Assembly (NCBI GenBank): GCA_005223375.1
Contig: RXOD01004335.1
Coordinates: 1 to 23,891, forward strand
DNA length: 23,891 bases
From: Amoebophrya sp. AT5.2
Taxonomy: Eukaryota; Sar; Dinophyceae; Syndiniales; Amoebophryaceae
Direction: 5' to 3'
The stretch's first letter is position 1. Every line of letters begins with the position of its first letter. Positions 7,556-15,929 of the stretch are shown here, one piece after another. The notes under the pieces are model-generated. The model was not told the DNA's origin. It was given only the letters and a program-made list of their open reading frames with translations, and made no database searches. Both the position numbers and the translations under genes were made by a program.

Positions 7556-9012
7556 TGGCCGCACGACGATTCCCCAACAATGCCTCCGCCGCCGCCGGGC
7601 CTGCGAATACAAAAAAAATTTCTACTGACGATTCCCCAACTGGACGAGTTCAAGAGGATCCTCGCCGTAGCGGACCGGATCGAGCGGCGGAGGAAAAAAA
7701 CCAAAAAGATAAAGAAGCCCCCGGTCCCGGAAGATCCAAACTATAAGTCTCCCATCTGACACTCCACCACCTATAGCTCCCGTTTTACGCCCTTACTTCT
7801 CTTTAGTTGCTCTCAGTTCCTATGCTCTTCAGGCTTGATTTTTGATCTATACAACACTAATATACGGAAGGGCCAAGTACAAGTAGGGGCTGCCCGAGCA
7901 GCGGCCAAGAGGGGGCAACGGCGGTCAAGGTCGGTTGAGGGTGGAGGGACGAAGGGTGTAATAGACTGGGTTTACCGTAGCTGAAGATCATGAACAAGAG
8001 GAGTGTTGGTGTTGAGAGTAAAGCAAAATTTTATTTTTCCAATTATACGGAAGTCCAGGTGGTCATCACGGATTCTAGGCCTGGGACTGGGAGTACATAT
8101 TTTTCGTTTAATTTATCCAAAAATTTTCGTCCAAGGAAAGCCGTGCGCGTCTCCGGTTCTTTCGTATTTTTTTCCAGGTCTCGAATCGAAAATCTTCTGG
8201 CTTTTCTCAATGTTGTTAGGTTTTTCATTATATTGAATTACTCGCTTCCAGGTTAGGATGTCGCGTATTTTCAAATAATCCGCAATTCACGCTGAGGGCC
8301 TTTCACTCAAAAAAAAAAGCACTTCCCAGCGGACAAATTGAGATAGCCATACACTCCCACCCCCGGGTGGAGAATCCCTTTTCAACGATTGGGGAAGAAG
8401 TAAATAAATAAAGATGCTGCGACTACTGCGGGGTCTGAACAGCGATGTTGGTGCCCTCTGTGGATACAGGGCTGATGCGGTCGACAATAGTGAGTAGCAT
8501 TGAGCCAAAAATTTTTAGTGACAATACTGAGCGACAATATTCGTGAGGAGAATTACGCCTCGGTGATCAGATCCATGCATTGATTCACAGATCTCCATCT
8601 TTCCGTGATTGATCGCATCGAATCTACTGATTTGTCGTGTGGCGTGGTGGAAACTGTGGCATCAGCAGTGATGCGATGTGATCGTACTGGTCTGTACCGC
8701 GTGACTGTGACAGTTTTGGTTTTCTTTTCTTTGGCACTGAACGGGAACTTCCACGGATGGGAGAGGCAACTTCCGCCAATGAATCCGTCATGCTGCTGCC
8801 AAACTGATACAAGTAGCAATATCATACAGGAAGAGGCGCAGGCGCACGAACTCGAACATCAGAACATCGCATACGGGTAGAAATCAATCTATCGGTTGCA
8901 GACGAGCACAAAGACCTGCTTTCAAAAAGAATAACAGACAAGTCTCTAGTTCTAGTACTAGTGCTCACTCATCTTCAGAATCAGAACACAAGAGTTGATT
9001 GGAGAAAGCACC
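7353..9012. other. Intergenic region between the nucleotidyltransferase and EF-1alpha-like genes
   Basis: Mostly without recognisable coding content. 7353-7760 holds short repeats and a weak small ORF. 7760-8560 is AT-richer, with T-runs and low-complexity A-runs (about 8310). 8560-9012 has short open stretches with no family resemblance. No tRNA, rRNA or spliced-leader gene was recognised on either strand. The 5' UTR of the next gene presumably lies within the last 100 bases. Confidence 0.5.
7580..7759 (+). CDS. Small basic ORF, hypothetical
   Basis: From ATG 7580 it encodes 59 residues: a proline run (MPPPPPGL), then LTIPQLDEFKRILAVADRIE and a strongly basic segment (RRRKKTKKIKK), ending at TGA. 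The frame is open further upstream to about 7439. It is not recognised. It could be a final exon of the nucleotidyltransferase gene, since that protein also ends in a basic tail and the intervening 7357-7538 is bracketed by a 17-bp direct repeat. However, splicing at that repeat would keep the TAA stop. Weak support only. Confidence 0.2.
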   Translation: MPPPPPGLRIQKKFLLTIPQLDEFKRILAVADRIERRRKKTKKIKKPPVPEDPNYKSPI

Positions 9013-11331
9013 ATGCCAGCGGTGCTCGCGAAGCTTGGCGGCACGTTGCTCGCCGCGCGGGTAATTCGCAACTCGGGTGATCGTACCACGGAGCTGGGTC
9101 GTAGTCGGTTTGCTCAGCTTCCGGGAATTTTTATCGGCGGTGCGGGCGGGGTGCAGCACGGGCGCGTGACGCAGGCGCTGATGTTGGAGATGGCCGATGG
9201 CTCTTCATCAGATCGCTCTCCGACAGATGAGGGCGACGTCGAACCCTGTGCTTGGGGCGGCGTTTCTGCGTGGCGAGCTGCTGCGGTCGCGGAACGCACG
9301 GGGCCGCCGCCGGAGGAGGATCTGCTTCCATTCGAAGGAGGAAGGTGTTCGACGGAGGAGGATCTGATGAGGATGTTGACTCCTTCGAATACAGTCATCC
9401 CCTCGACATCGGGCGATCGATACTACGGGGAGGGCGGGCTTTTCCTCGAGCCAGTTTGTGCAGACTCATCTCTGGCTGGGCGAGCCGGTGCAGCTTCGAC
9501 ATTGTCGTCTTCCCGTCCGGGGACCCCCAACAAAGGCCGTCAGTTGCCGACGCTGCTCCATGGCCCTCCTCTGATCCTCGCGCCCCCTTACGAAGATCTG
9601 GTCTCCCAGCTGCCGTGGCACTCCGATGACGAGAAACCCTACCGCAGCGTCATCGACAACTGGGCCGCGCTGTCCGTTGCAGACGTGTGCCTGCTCGTGG
9701 TGAACGACCATCAGGTAAAGCAATCGCTGGAAGAGCTGCGGCTGCTGACGCGGATGGCGGGCGTGGCGGGCATCAAAAACCTGGCGTTCCTGGTCATCTT
9801 CAACGGGGCGGTCGACACGGAGCGGCTGGAGGCGTGGCGCGAGCTCCTACGGGAGCAAGTGGTGCGCCGCACCGGCACGCTGACGTCGAAAGGCGCGAGC
9901 GAGCTGCCACAGGTTTTAGGAATACCGCGGTCCTCCTCCTCGTCCTCCGGGGGGGCATCAGCTTCGGCCTGCTCCTCGTACTCGTTTATTTCAGCAACAG
10001 CTACATGCTCCAGCCCCGAGCCGCAAGATTCGCCGTTGGACGTGCAGCCGGTGCTGCACTACCTGCGGGACGTGGAGCAGGGTTCGGCTTCGGGAGAGAG
10101 CCATCGGGATTGGATCGCGCGGGTGGAAAACTGGACCAAGGCGTCGGCTCTTCCGGAGGAGGGTGAAGAAGCTTCCTCCTCCTCGTCTTCTTGGTCGAGC
10201 TGGCTGCTGGACAAGCTAGCCGATGGGTACAACAACCGAGGCAAGCCACCGCGGGTAGAAAAGGGCTCTACTTCCTCATCTTCTGAAGGAGCGCCGGCAG
10301 CAAAACAATTACAACAGCCAGAACATCAGATGACACTCCGGGCCTCCGTCGTTTTCGCCGAGCGTGCCGGCGGGGGGGGGCGTGGAGTAGAAAGATTGAC
10401 GCGCGCGGTCGTTCGCGTGTGGTCCGGAGCGTTGGAGTTGGGGTCGCTGGTGGCGCTCGGCGGAGCGGCGCAGGGGTGCTCGGACGAGCTTGGTTTTCTG
10501 CGAGTTGTCGCGGTGGGTCGCGAGGCGGGTCGCGCTGGCAGTTCCGTGGCATCTTCCTTGTGGGGCATTCCTTCTTCGACTGACACGGAACGCTCTGGCC
10601 GCGCGGAGTCAAGAACAGCAGATCTTCTGCCTAATATCGCGGGTGTCGGGTTCCAGACCATCCTCTTTGAGTACGACTATTCTTCCGCAGCTGGTGGTGC
10701 CAGCGGTGGCGGCTCCGCGCCCGAGCAGCTGCCTTTATTGAGCCCGGGCGACGTGCTGCTTGCTCCGGCCGCTGTCGAGGAATGCCGCGCTGTCTCCCGC
10801 CGGGCCTCCTTCGCCGCACAGGTGCAGACGGCTCCATGGAAGAAGATGCTGCCCGAAAACGCGGACGGCTCATCAAGCGGCAGAAATCTGGATCAGAAAC
10901 AGAATGGGCCGAGGCTCTCCGTGAGTTCTTCGGAGCCGGCAGGATCTCCGTCGAGTCCCCTGCTCTGCTGCGTCGACGCTGCGTGCGTCCCGTGCTTGGT
11001 GGAGTCGATCCCCTGGACGATGGGCAAGCGGACAAAAGGGAATAAATACACCACCGAGGAGGACGGGTGCGCCGAGAGCCGACGATCGTTTGGGGGGTGG
11101 TCCTCCACGCGGCACTGCAAACCGATCGAAAGCATGTGGGGCAATGAACTGGGCAGCGTGGTGTTCCGAATCACTCCTCACGGTGAGGATGAAGGTGCAG
11201 CTGGTGAAACAGGTGGTGGAAAAATGTTGTTCCGCACCTCGTACAAAACGAGCGAACACTTCGCAAGGATGGTGGTCGTAGACAAGAGCACGGGAGAACT
11301 AGTGGCCTTCGGAAAAGTAGTGGACGCGTGA
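9013..11331 (+). CDS. Divergent EF-1alpha/eRF3/HBS1-class protein with degenerate GTP-binding motifs
   Basis: ATG 9013 (context AAGCACCATGCC) opens 772 codons with no intron. The first 36 residues are basic and amphipathic, possibly a mitochondrial presequence. Residues 38-55 (GIFIGGAGGVQHGRVTQA) align with the P-loop of translation factors (GHVDHGKST), but the lysine is R51 and the following Ser is V52. SAWRAAAVAERTGPPPEED parallels the region before the switch-I RGITID motif, which is missing. A stretch at residues 210-235 (YRSVIDNWAALSVADVCLLV) matches the helix after DAPGH, which is also lost. NKMD is replaced by NGAVD (264-268). A Ser-rich insert follows, then beta-barrel domains II and III: LLSPGDVLLAP, FAAQVQ, CCVDAACVPC and a final RMVVVDKSTGELVAFGKV. 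Overall order matches EF-1alpha-class GTPases, but GTP binding looks lost. Possible roles include a structural or regulatory partner in translation. Family placement is fairly sure; function is not. Confidence 0.6.
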   Translation: MPAVLAKLGGTLLAARVIRNSGDRTTELGRSRFAQLPGIFIGGAGGVQHGRVTQALMLEMADGSSSDRSPTDEGDVEPCAWGGVSAWRAAAVAERTGPPPEEDLLPFEGGRCSTEEDLMRMLTPSNTVIPSTSGDRYYGEGGLFLEPVCADSSLAGRAGAASTLSSSRPGTPNKGRQLPTLLHGPPLILAPPYEDLVSQLPWHSDDEKPYRSVIDNWAALSVADVCLLVVNDHQVKQSLEELRLLTRMAGVAGIKNLAFLVIFNGAVDTERLEAWRELLREQVVRRTGTLTSKGASELPQVLGIPRSSSSSSGGASASACSSYSFISATATCSSPEPQDSPLDVQPVLHYLRDVEQGSASGESHRDWIARVENWTKASALPEEGEEASSSSSSWSSWLLDKLADGYNNRGKPPRVEKGSTSSSSEGAPAAKQLQQPEHQMTLRASVVFAERAGGGGRGVERLTRAVVRVWSGALELGSLVALGGAAQGCSDELGFLRVVAVGREAGRAGSSVASSLWGIPSSTDTERSGRAESRTADLLPNIAGVGFQTILFEYDYSSAAGGASGGGSAPEQLPLLSPGDVLLAPAAVEECRAVSRRASFAAQVQTAPWKKMLPENADGSSSGRNLDQKQNGPRLSVSSSEPAGSPSSPLLCCVDAACVPCLVESIPWTMGKRTKGNKYTTEEDGCAESRRSFGGWSSTRHCKPIESMWGNELGSVVFRITPHGEDEGAAGETGGGKMLFRTSYKTSEHFARMVVVDKSTGELVAFGKVVDA

Positions 11332-11929
11332 GGTCCGGGAGTAGATGAACAAGACTTCTATCTTTAAGAGACCAGGACCACCACAGCAAGCGCTACAGTG
11401 TAAAAGAAATATCGGCAGCGACGAGTGGGAGTTTGGCGCCAGAGTGTTCATCCCTGTCACATCGATAGATTCTACCTGTCATCAGTTCGGTCATGAGGCC
11501 CTGTTTTCCAACAACGGATCATCTTCTCCATCGCATCAGCGCGTCCCCTCTCAAAAATCCGATGTCTTCATTGAATGATGACTCCATCCGATGCCGTCCT
11601 ACCGAACCATCACAGGATCGCGCCATACACTAACTGTATTACTGATTCTGTTTCGTGGCCTTCTTCTACTGCTTCTGCCCAGCAACACTGCACCGACAGA
11701 CTTTGGTGCGTTTCACTCTACTTTCTACTTTTGCAGCATCTGCATGATCTCTCTATACCATAAGCTCATGGGAAACAATTTTGTCCAGCGACTTGAATCG
11801 GATTGCAGCAGTGGTCATTGATCGAAAGATATACTGATCTCGGCTCGTGGGGTGATATACTTGATCTCGCTTTTTGCCTCACTGCAGTAGAACGAGCCCT
11901 CGGCAAAAATAATCCAGCAATCTATCAAC
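11332..11929. other. Intergenic region upstream of mitochondrial Hsp70
   Basis: About 600 bp of mixed composition with only short, unsupported open stretches on both strands. No RNA gene, repeat array or recognisable promoter element was seen. It should contain the 3' end of the EF-1alpha-like transcript and the Hsp70 5' UTR. Confidence 0.5.
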
Positions 11930-14898
11930 ATGCTTTCGAAACTCGCAAGACCTTTGGCGCAGGCCACCGGGCGGCGCTGCGTGTCGTCGTCGCGGCCTGC
12001 GCGGGCCGGGATATCGGGACACGTCATCGGCATCGATCTGGGTACCACCAACTCCTGCGTCGCCGTCATGGAAGGCAGCCAGGCGAAGGTACTAGTGGGT
12101 TGCTTTCCTAAACAGAACTCTTTTCGCTAGGCACAGAACTCTACTAGGCAAAAATCTCGCAGTCGCATCCGCATCAAGATCAACAAATACAAAAGCAAAA
12201 CCAAACCACTATAAGAAATAGATACAAACGGCAAAAAATAGGTGATTGAGAACAGCGAGGGCATGCGCACGACCCCGTCGGTGGTGGCGTTCACGGAGGG
12301 CGGCGACAAGTTGGTCGGGATCCCGGCGAAGCGGCAGGCGGTGACCAACCCAGAAAACACGCTGTTCGCGTGCAAGCGCCTCATCGGCCGCCGGTTCGAC
12401 GACCCCGCGACGAAGAAGGACATGAAGAACCTTCCCTACAAAATCATCAACGGGAACAACGGCGACGCGTGGGTGGAAGCCAGGGGAGAAAAGTACCTTT
12501 TTTACCCAAGTTAGCTTTTATACCCAAGAAACGCATACTAGCAAGTACCCATATGATATCCGATATCCGAGGCAACCCAGAAGACTGTATGGTTTTGTTG
12601 CATCTTATATATTCCTACCGTTAATACAACCCGTCGCACATCAAAGTGCATTCTTTGCTCGGTGCTCTTCGTCGTTCCCGGGATTTTCTGTGACTTCCCC
12701 GGATAAGTGTCCGCGCAGCTTGATGCAAGATCTTCGCTGTGTTTTGGTGATTTTTATTTATACCTCGTGACTGAGGATGTACATGTATATAATCCAAATC
12801 CTTCTGTACTCCCACAAACATACTATCGGATACAACAAACATAAAAAATTTCATCATCAATGAACAATCTGAAGGTATTCTCCGTCTCAAGTGGGTGCCT
12901 TCGTGCTGACGAAGATGCGTGAGACTGCGGAGTCTTACCTCGGCGGCAGCGTCCAGAATGCTGTTGTAACCGTGCCCGCCTACTTCAACGACGCGCAGCG
13001 GCAGGCGACGAAGGACGCCGGAAAGATCGCGGGCCTGAACGTGCAGAGGATCATCAACGAGCCCACCGCCGCCGCGCTGGCGTTCGGCATGGAGAAGAAC
13101 GACGGCAAGACCATCGCCGTGTACGACCTGGGCGGGGGGACGTTTGATATTTCGATATTGGAAATCTCGGGCGGCGTCTTCGAAGTGAAAAGTACAAACG
13201 GCGACACCAGCCTGGGCGGGGAAGACATGGACCACGTGATCCTGACGCACCTGGTGGACGAGTTCCGGAAGTCGAACGGGATCGACCTCACAAAAGACAA
13301 CCTGGCGGTGCAGCGGCTGCGGGAAGCAGCGGAGAACGCTAAAATCTTAAGCAGCGAGGAACAACCGAGCCAACAACAGGAAGGAACAACCCGCTTTCCC
13401 TTGCACTATATTTCGTGGTCTCTGTTGTGTTGATAGATAATTTTGATTTTCAATTATAGTAGGTTTCATCGACGATTAGGTCTTCGGTTCTAGGCTATCC
13501 TCACTGCCTGTGGACGAGAGCATATGGGCAGCAGGGAAGGCATAGCTGCCAGGGGTCTTGCTTCTGTTGATTTCTTGGTTTTTCCCCTCTCTAAACAAGG
13601 AGCTGAGCTCGTCGATGCAGACGGACATCAATCTGCCTTTTATTACGGCGGACGCGAGCGGCCCCAAGCACCTGCAGATCAAGCTCACGCGGTCGAAATT
13701 GGAGGCGCTCGCGGACCCGCTCCTCTCCCGCACCAAAACGCCCTGCGTCAACTGCCTCAAGGACGCCAGCTTGAAAAAAGAAGAAATCGACGAAGTGCTG
13801 CTGGTAGGAAGTTGAAAGTTAGTTTATGTTTGTATGATTTATGAACGATCTTTCTTTGTATTCGTTGTAAGAAAGTATGCTCAGAGGATTTCTTGACTCA
13901 TATAGTTTCCCCAGCAAGGTGAATACGTACAATAAGCCTACCGCTTTACAAGAATTTTAATTTTTCGATTGGCTAAAACTTCGATCTTCTCTTTATCTCG
14001 AATGGCGATAATATCGAAGGTTGGCGGCATGACTCGCATGCCTGCGGTGTCCGCGATTGTGAAGGAGATTTACGGGCAGGAGGCTTGCAAGGGCGTGAAT
14101 CCGGACGAGGCGGTCGCCGTCGGCGCCGCCATCCAGGCTGGCGTGCTCAAGGGCGACGTGAAGGACATTTTGCTCCTCGACGTGACTCCGCTCTCTCTTG
14201 GTATTGAGACTCTCGGCGGCGTGATGACGAAGCTGATCCCGCGGAACACGACGATTCCCACCAAGAAGCAGCAGACCTTCAGCACCGCGGCGGACAACCA
14301 GACCCAGGTGGGCATCAAGGTGTTCCAGGGCGAGCGCGAGTTCGCGGCGGACAACAAGCTGTTGGGGCAGTTCGACCTGGTGGGGATCCCGCCCGCGCCG
14401 CGGGGCGTGCCGCAGATCGAGGTGACCTTCGACATCGACGCGAACGGGTGCGTGAACGTCGGGGCGAGCGACAAGTCTACGGGAAAGAAGCAGAACATCA
14501 CCATCCAGAGCAGCGGGGGGCTGAGCGACGGGGAGATCGAGAAAATGGTGAACGAGGCGGAGTCCATGCGCGAGGCGGACGAGAAAAAAAAACAATCAGT
14601 AGAAGCCCGGAACCAGGCAGAGAGCTTCATCCACACGGTGGAAAAACAAATGGAAGACATGAAGGAAAAAATCTCGGACGCGGACAAGGAGGATTTGAAG
14701 AAAAAAATCGCGGCGCTGCAGGGGGCTTTGGGGGGAGACGACACGGAAAAAATCACGGAGTGCAAAAAGGAACTGGAGCAAGCGTCGTGGAAAGTGTCGC
14801 AAAACGCATACCAGGGGGCGTCGGCAGGCGACAGCGGAAGTGGAGGCAGCCAGGAAGGAGCTTCGTCGGAGGGGACGAAAGAAGAGGAGAAAAAGTAA
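11930..14898 (+). CDS. Mitochondrial Hsp70 chaperone (mortalin/DnaK type), five exons
   Basis: Exons 11930-12088, 12242-12492, 12875-13346, 13600-13803 and 14020-14898 join into 654 residues, the usual mortalin length. Residues 1-30 form an Arg/Ser-rich presequence ([20 protein letters not shown]). The ATPase domain follows, with phosphate loop [13 protein letters not shown] (35-47), [48 protein letters not shown] and [16 protein letters not shown], then the interdomain linker [19 protein letters not shown]. The substrate domain ends in a Gly/Ser/Glu-rich tail (EGTKEEEKK). Bacterial-type DnaK motifs plus the presequence mark it as the matrix chaperone, which drives protein import and folding and serves Fe-S cluster assembly. 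Introns 1, 2 and 4 have GT-AG ends; intron 3 does not if the conserved AKIELSS is kept. No shared regulation with the neighbours is visible. Confidence 0.95.
12089..12241 (+). other. mtHsp70 intron 1, 153 bp, GT-AG, introner-like
   Basis: The join AK|VIENSEG is fixed by conservation. AGGT occurs at both junctions (12087-12090 and 12240-12243), so the apparent GT donor lies in a 4-bp flanking duplication. TAGTGGGTTG at 12093-12102 is matched by the complement of 12201-12211 (TAGTGGTTTGG), an imperfect inverted repeat. Phase 0. Confidence 0.75.
12493..12874 (+). other. mtHsp70 intron 2, 382 bp, GT-AG
   Basis: It joins GEK to YSPSQVGAF; the lysine codon is split (phase 2). Donor GTACCT, acceptor CTGAAG; GTA is repeated at both ends. 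TACCCAAG occurs twice near the 5' end (around 12503 and 12521). No clear terminal inverted repeat was found. Confidence 0.75.
13347..13599 (+). mobile_element. mtHsp70 intron 3, 253 bp, probably non-GT-AG, with long imperfect inverted repeat
   Basis: Keeping the conserved AKIELSS motif places the cut after ATC at 13346 and before GAG at 13600, giving TT...AG ends. An AT...AC cut three bases earlier would change Ile to Lys. The ends pair: 13353-13387 (starting AGCGAGGAACAACCGAG) resembles the complement of 13555-13592 (AGAGAGGGGAAAAACCAAG and on) over about 35 bases with several mismatches. Phase 0. Confidence 0.6.
13804..14019 (+). other. mtHsp70 intron 4, 216 bp, GT-AG
   Basis: It joins EVLL to VGGMTRMP at GTAGGAAG...ATATCGAAG, phase 0. 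GGT is present at both junctions. 13806-13822 (AGGAAGTTGAAAGTTAG) loosely matches the complement of 13973-13989 (GAAGATCGAAGTTTTAG). Confidence 0.75.
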
Positions 14899-15929
14899 CC
14901 GATCTCTCCGGTGATTGTTCTCTTCCAGGGGGTGAAGATGAGCTTTTCTTGCAACTACGTCCGAAGCAGCGAAGTCCAGCTTGTTGTTGGAGATCGAGCG
15001 CTTCGCAGCCGACACTCGGCAAAGTGCATTTTCCAAATGGTACGCATACGACACAGGAGACAGCATTGATTTTCTTGAGAATCCAGGCAGAACTCTTTCC
15101 AGCTATTCCTCAGTAGCGAGCTAGAAGTAGACCTGAGCTATACGGAGTACCACCGACTGACACTGACTATCTAGATCGAAATTTTTTCTTCTACGACGAC
15201 CGAACGGCAGCTACAGCGAAGGCCTTGGCGATGGTCAGGGCCTGATCACTTCGTCGGATCAGAATTACTGTAAACCAAACGAGTCTTACTTCTGTTGCGA
15301 AGGAGGAGCTCAGGTGGGGCCATGTTCATTCTTGGGCGAATTCTTTATTTCTTATACCGAACGAAAACGATCTATCGTGATCGGATCAGATACGAACTTA
15401 CATTCAGACGACCGCATGTTTTGTCACACGACGAAGGAATCTCGAAGGAATCTTCCCCGACGGTGTTTGTGTATGCAGTAGGCAAGACCGTCAACAGACC
15501 GCAACTGCTTGAATACGAGGACGCAGCAGATGAGCAATCGAATTTTCTTACGACATCAAGCGAACCCGAATCCGAAAAACGCTGCGAGAGCAACCGAAGC
15601 AGCGCACGCCCCCAGGCACGAAGTGTTCTTTGCCACGTTCGTGGATGCGGGAACGAATCGTGAACGAGGACTGCGAGAAAAACGGTAAGACAGTGATTCC
15701 GGTAAAGTCAAAATTCAAAATTGGCGTTGGTGTGCGCTCTGTTTCGCTTGAGGAACAGATATCGCGCTTACCACATGAGCTGCCATCAGTAGCAGTACGT
15801 CCATCAGTATCACGCAGCAATCGCCGATCAATGAGGATGAAAAATGTGCTAGTGCAGCTTCTGCTTTTAGCTGGATCTTCATCATCTTCATCACACTTAC
15901 CTGATCGATAGATCGTTGTCGAACAGCCG
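14899..15929. other. Intergenic region between mtHsp70 and CTF18
   Basis: About 1 kb. A 122-codon + strand open frame (15295-15663) and shorter ones occur, but they start without convincing context, have no family resemblance and are AT-richer than the true exons here. No RNA genes or repeat arrays were seen. Confidence 0.5.

Noticed and set aside
7990..8256. 88-codon ORF (translation starting MNKRSVGVES)
   Set aside because: AT-rich, Phe/Ser-rich translation and overlapping equally long ORFs in other frames; not supported as a gene.
8605..8880. 91-codon ORF upstream of the EF-1alpha-like gene
   Set aside because: No conserved motif, and similar-length frames exist on the opposite strand; likely chance.
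7353..8994. Search for tRNA, rRNA, snRNA or spliced-leader genes in the longer spacers
   Set aside because: No cloverleaf with a T-loop consensus, no rRNA-like conserved block and no dinoflagellate spliced-leader word was recognised in any spacer on either strand.
11930..14898. Possible bacterial dnaK contamination
   Set aside because: The protein is DnaK-like, but it has a presequence and four introns, and sits between other intron-bearing eukaryotic genes; this is the mitochondrial paralogue.
14070..14954. 294-codon open frame on the - strand
   Set aside because: Antisense to the last mtHsp70 exon; Ser/Phe-rich translation that mirrors the sense codons, no family resemblance.
15295..15663. 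122-codon + strand ORF upstream of CTF18
   Set aside because: No family resemblance, composition unlike the true exons, and no convincing start; kept only as part of the intergenic description.
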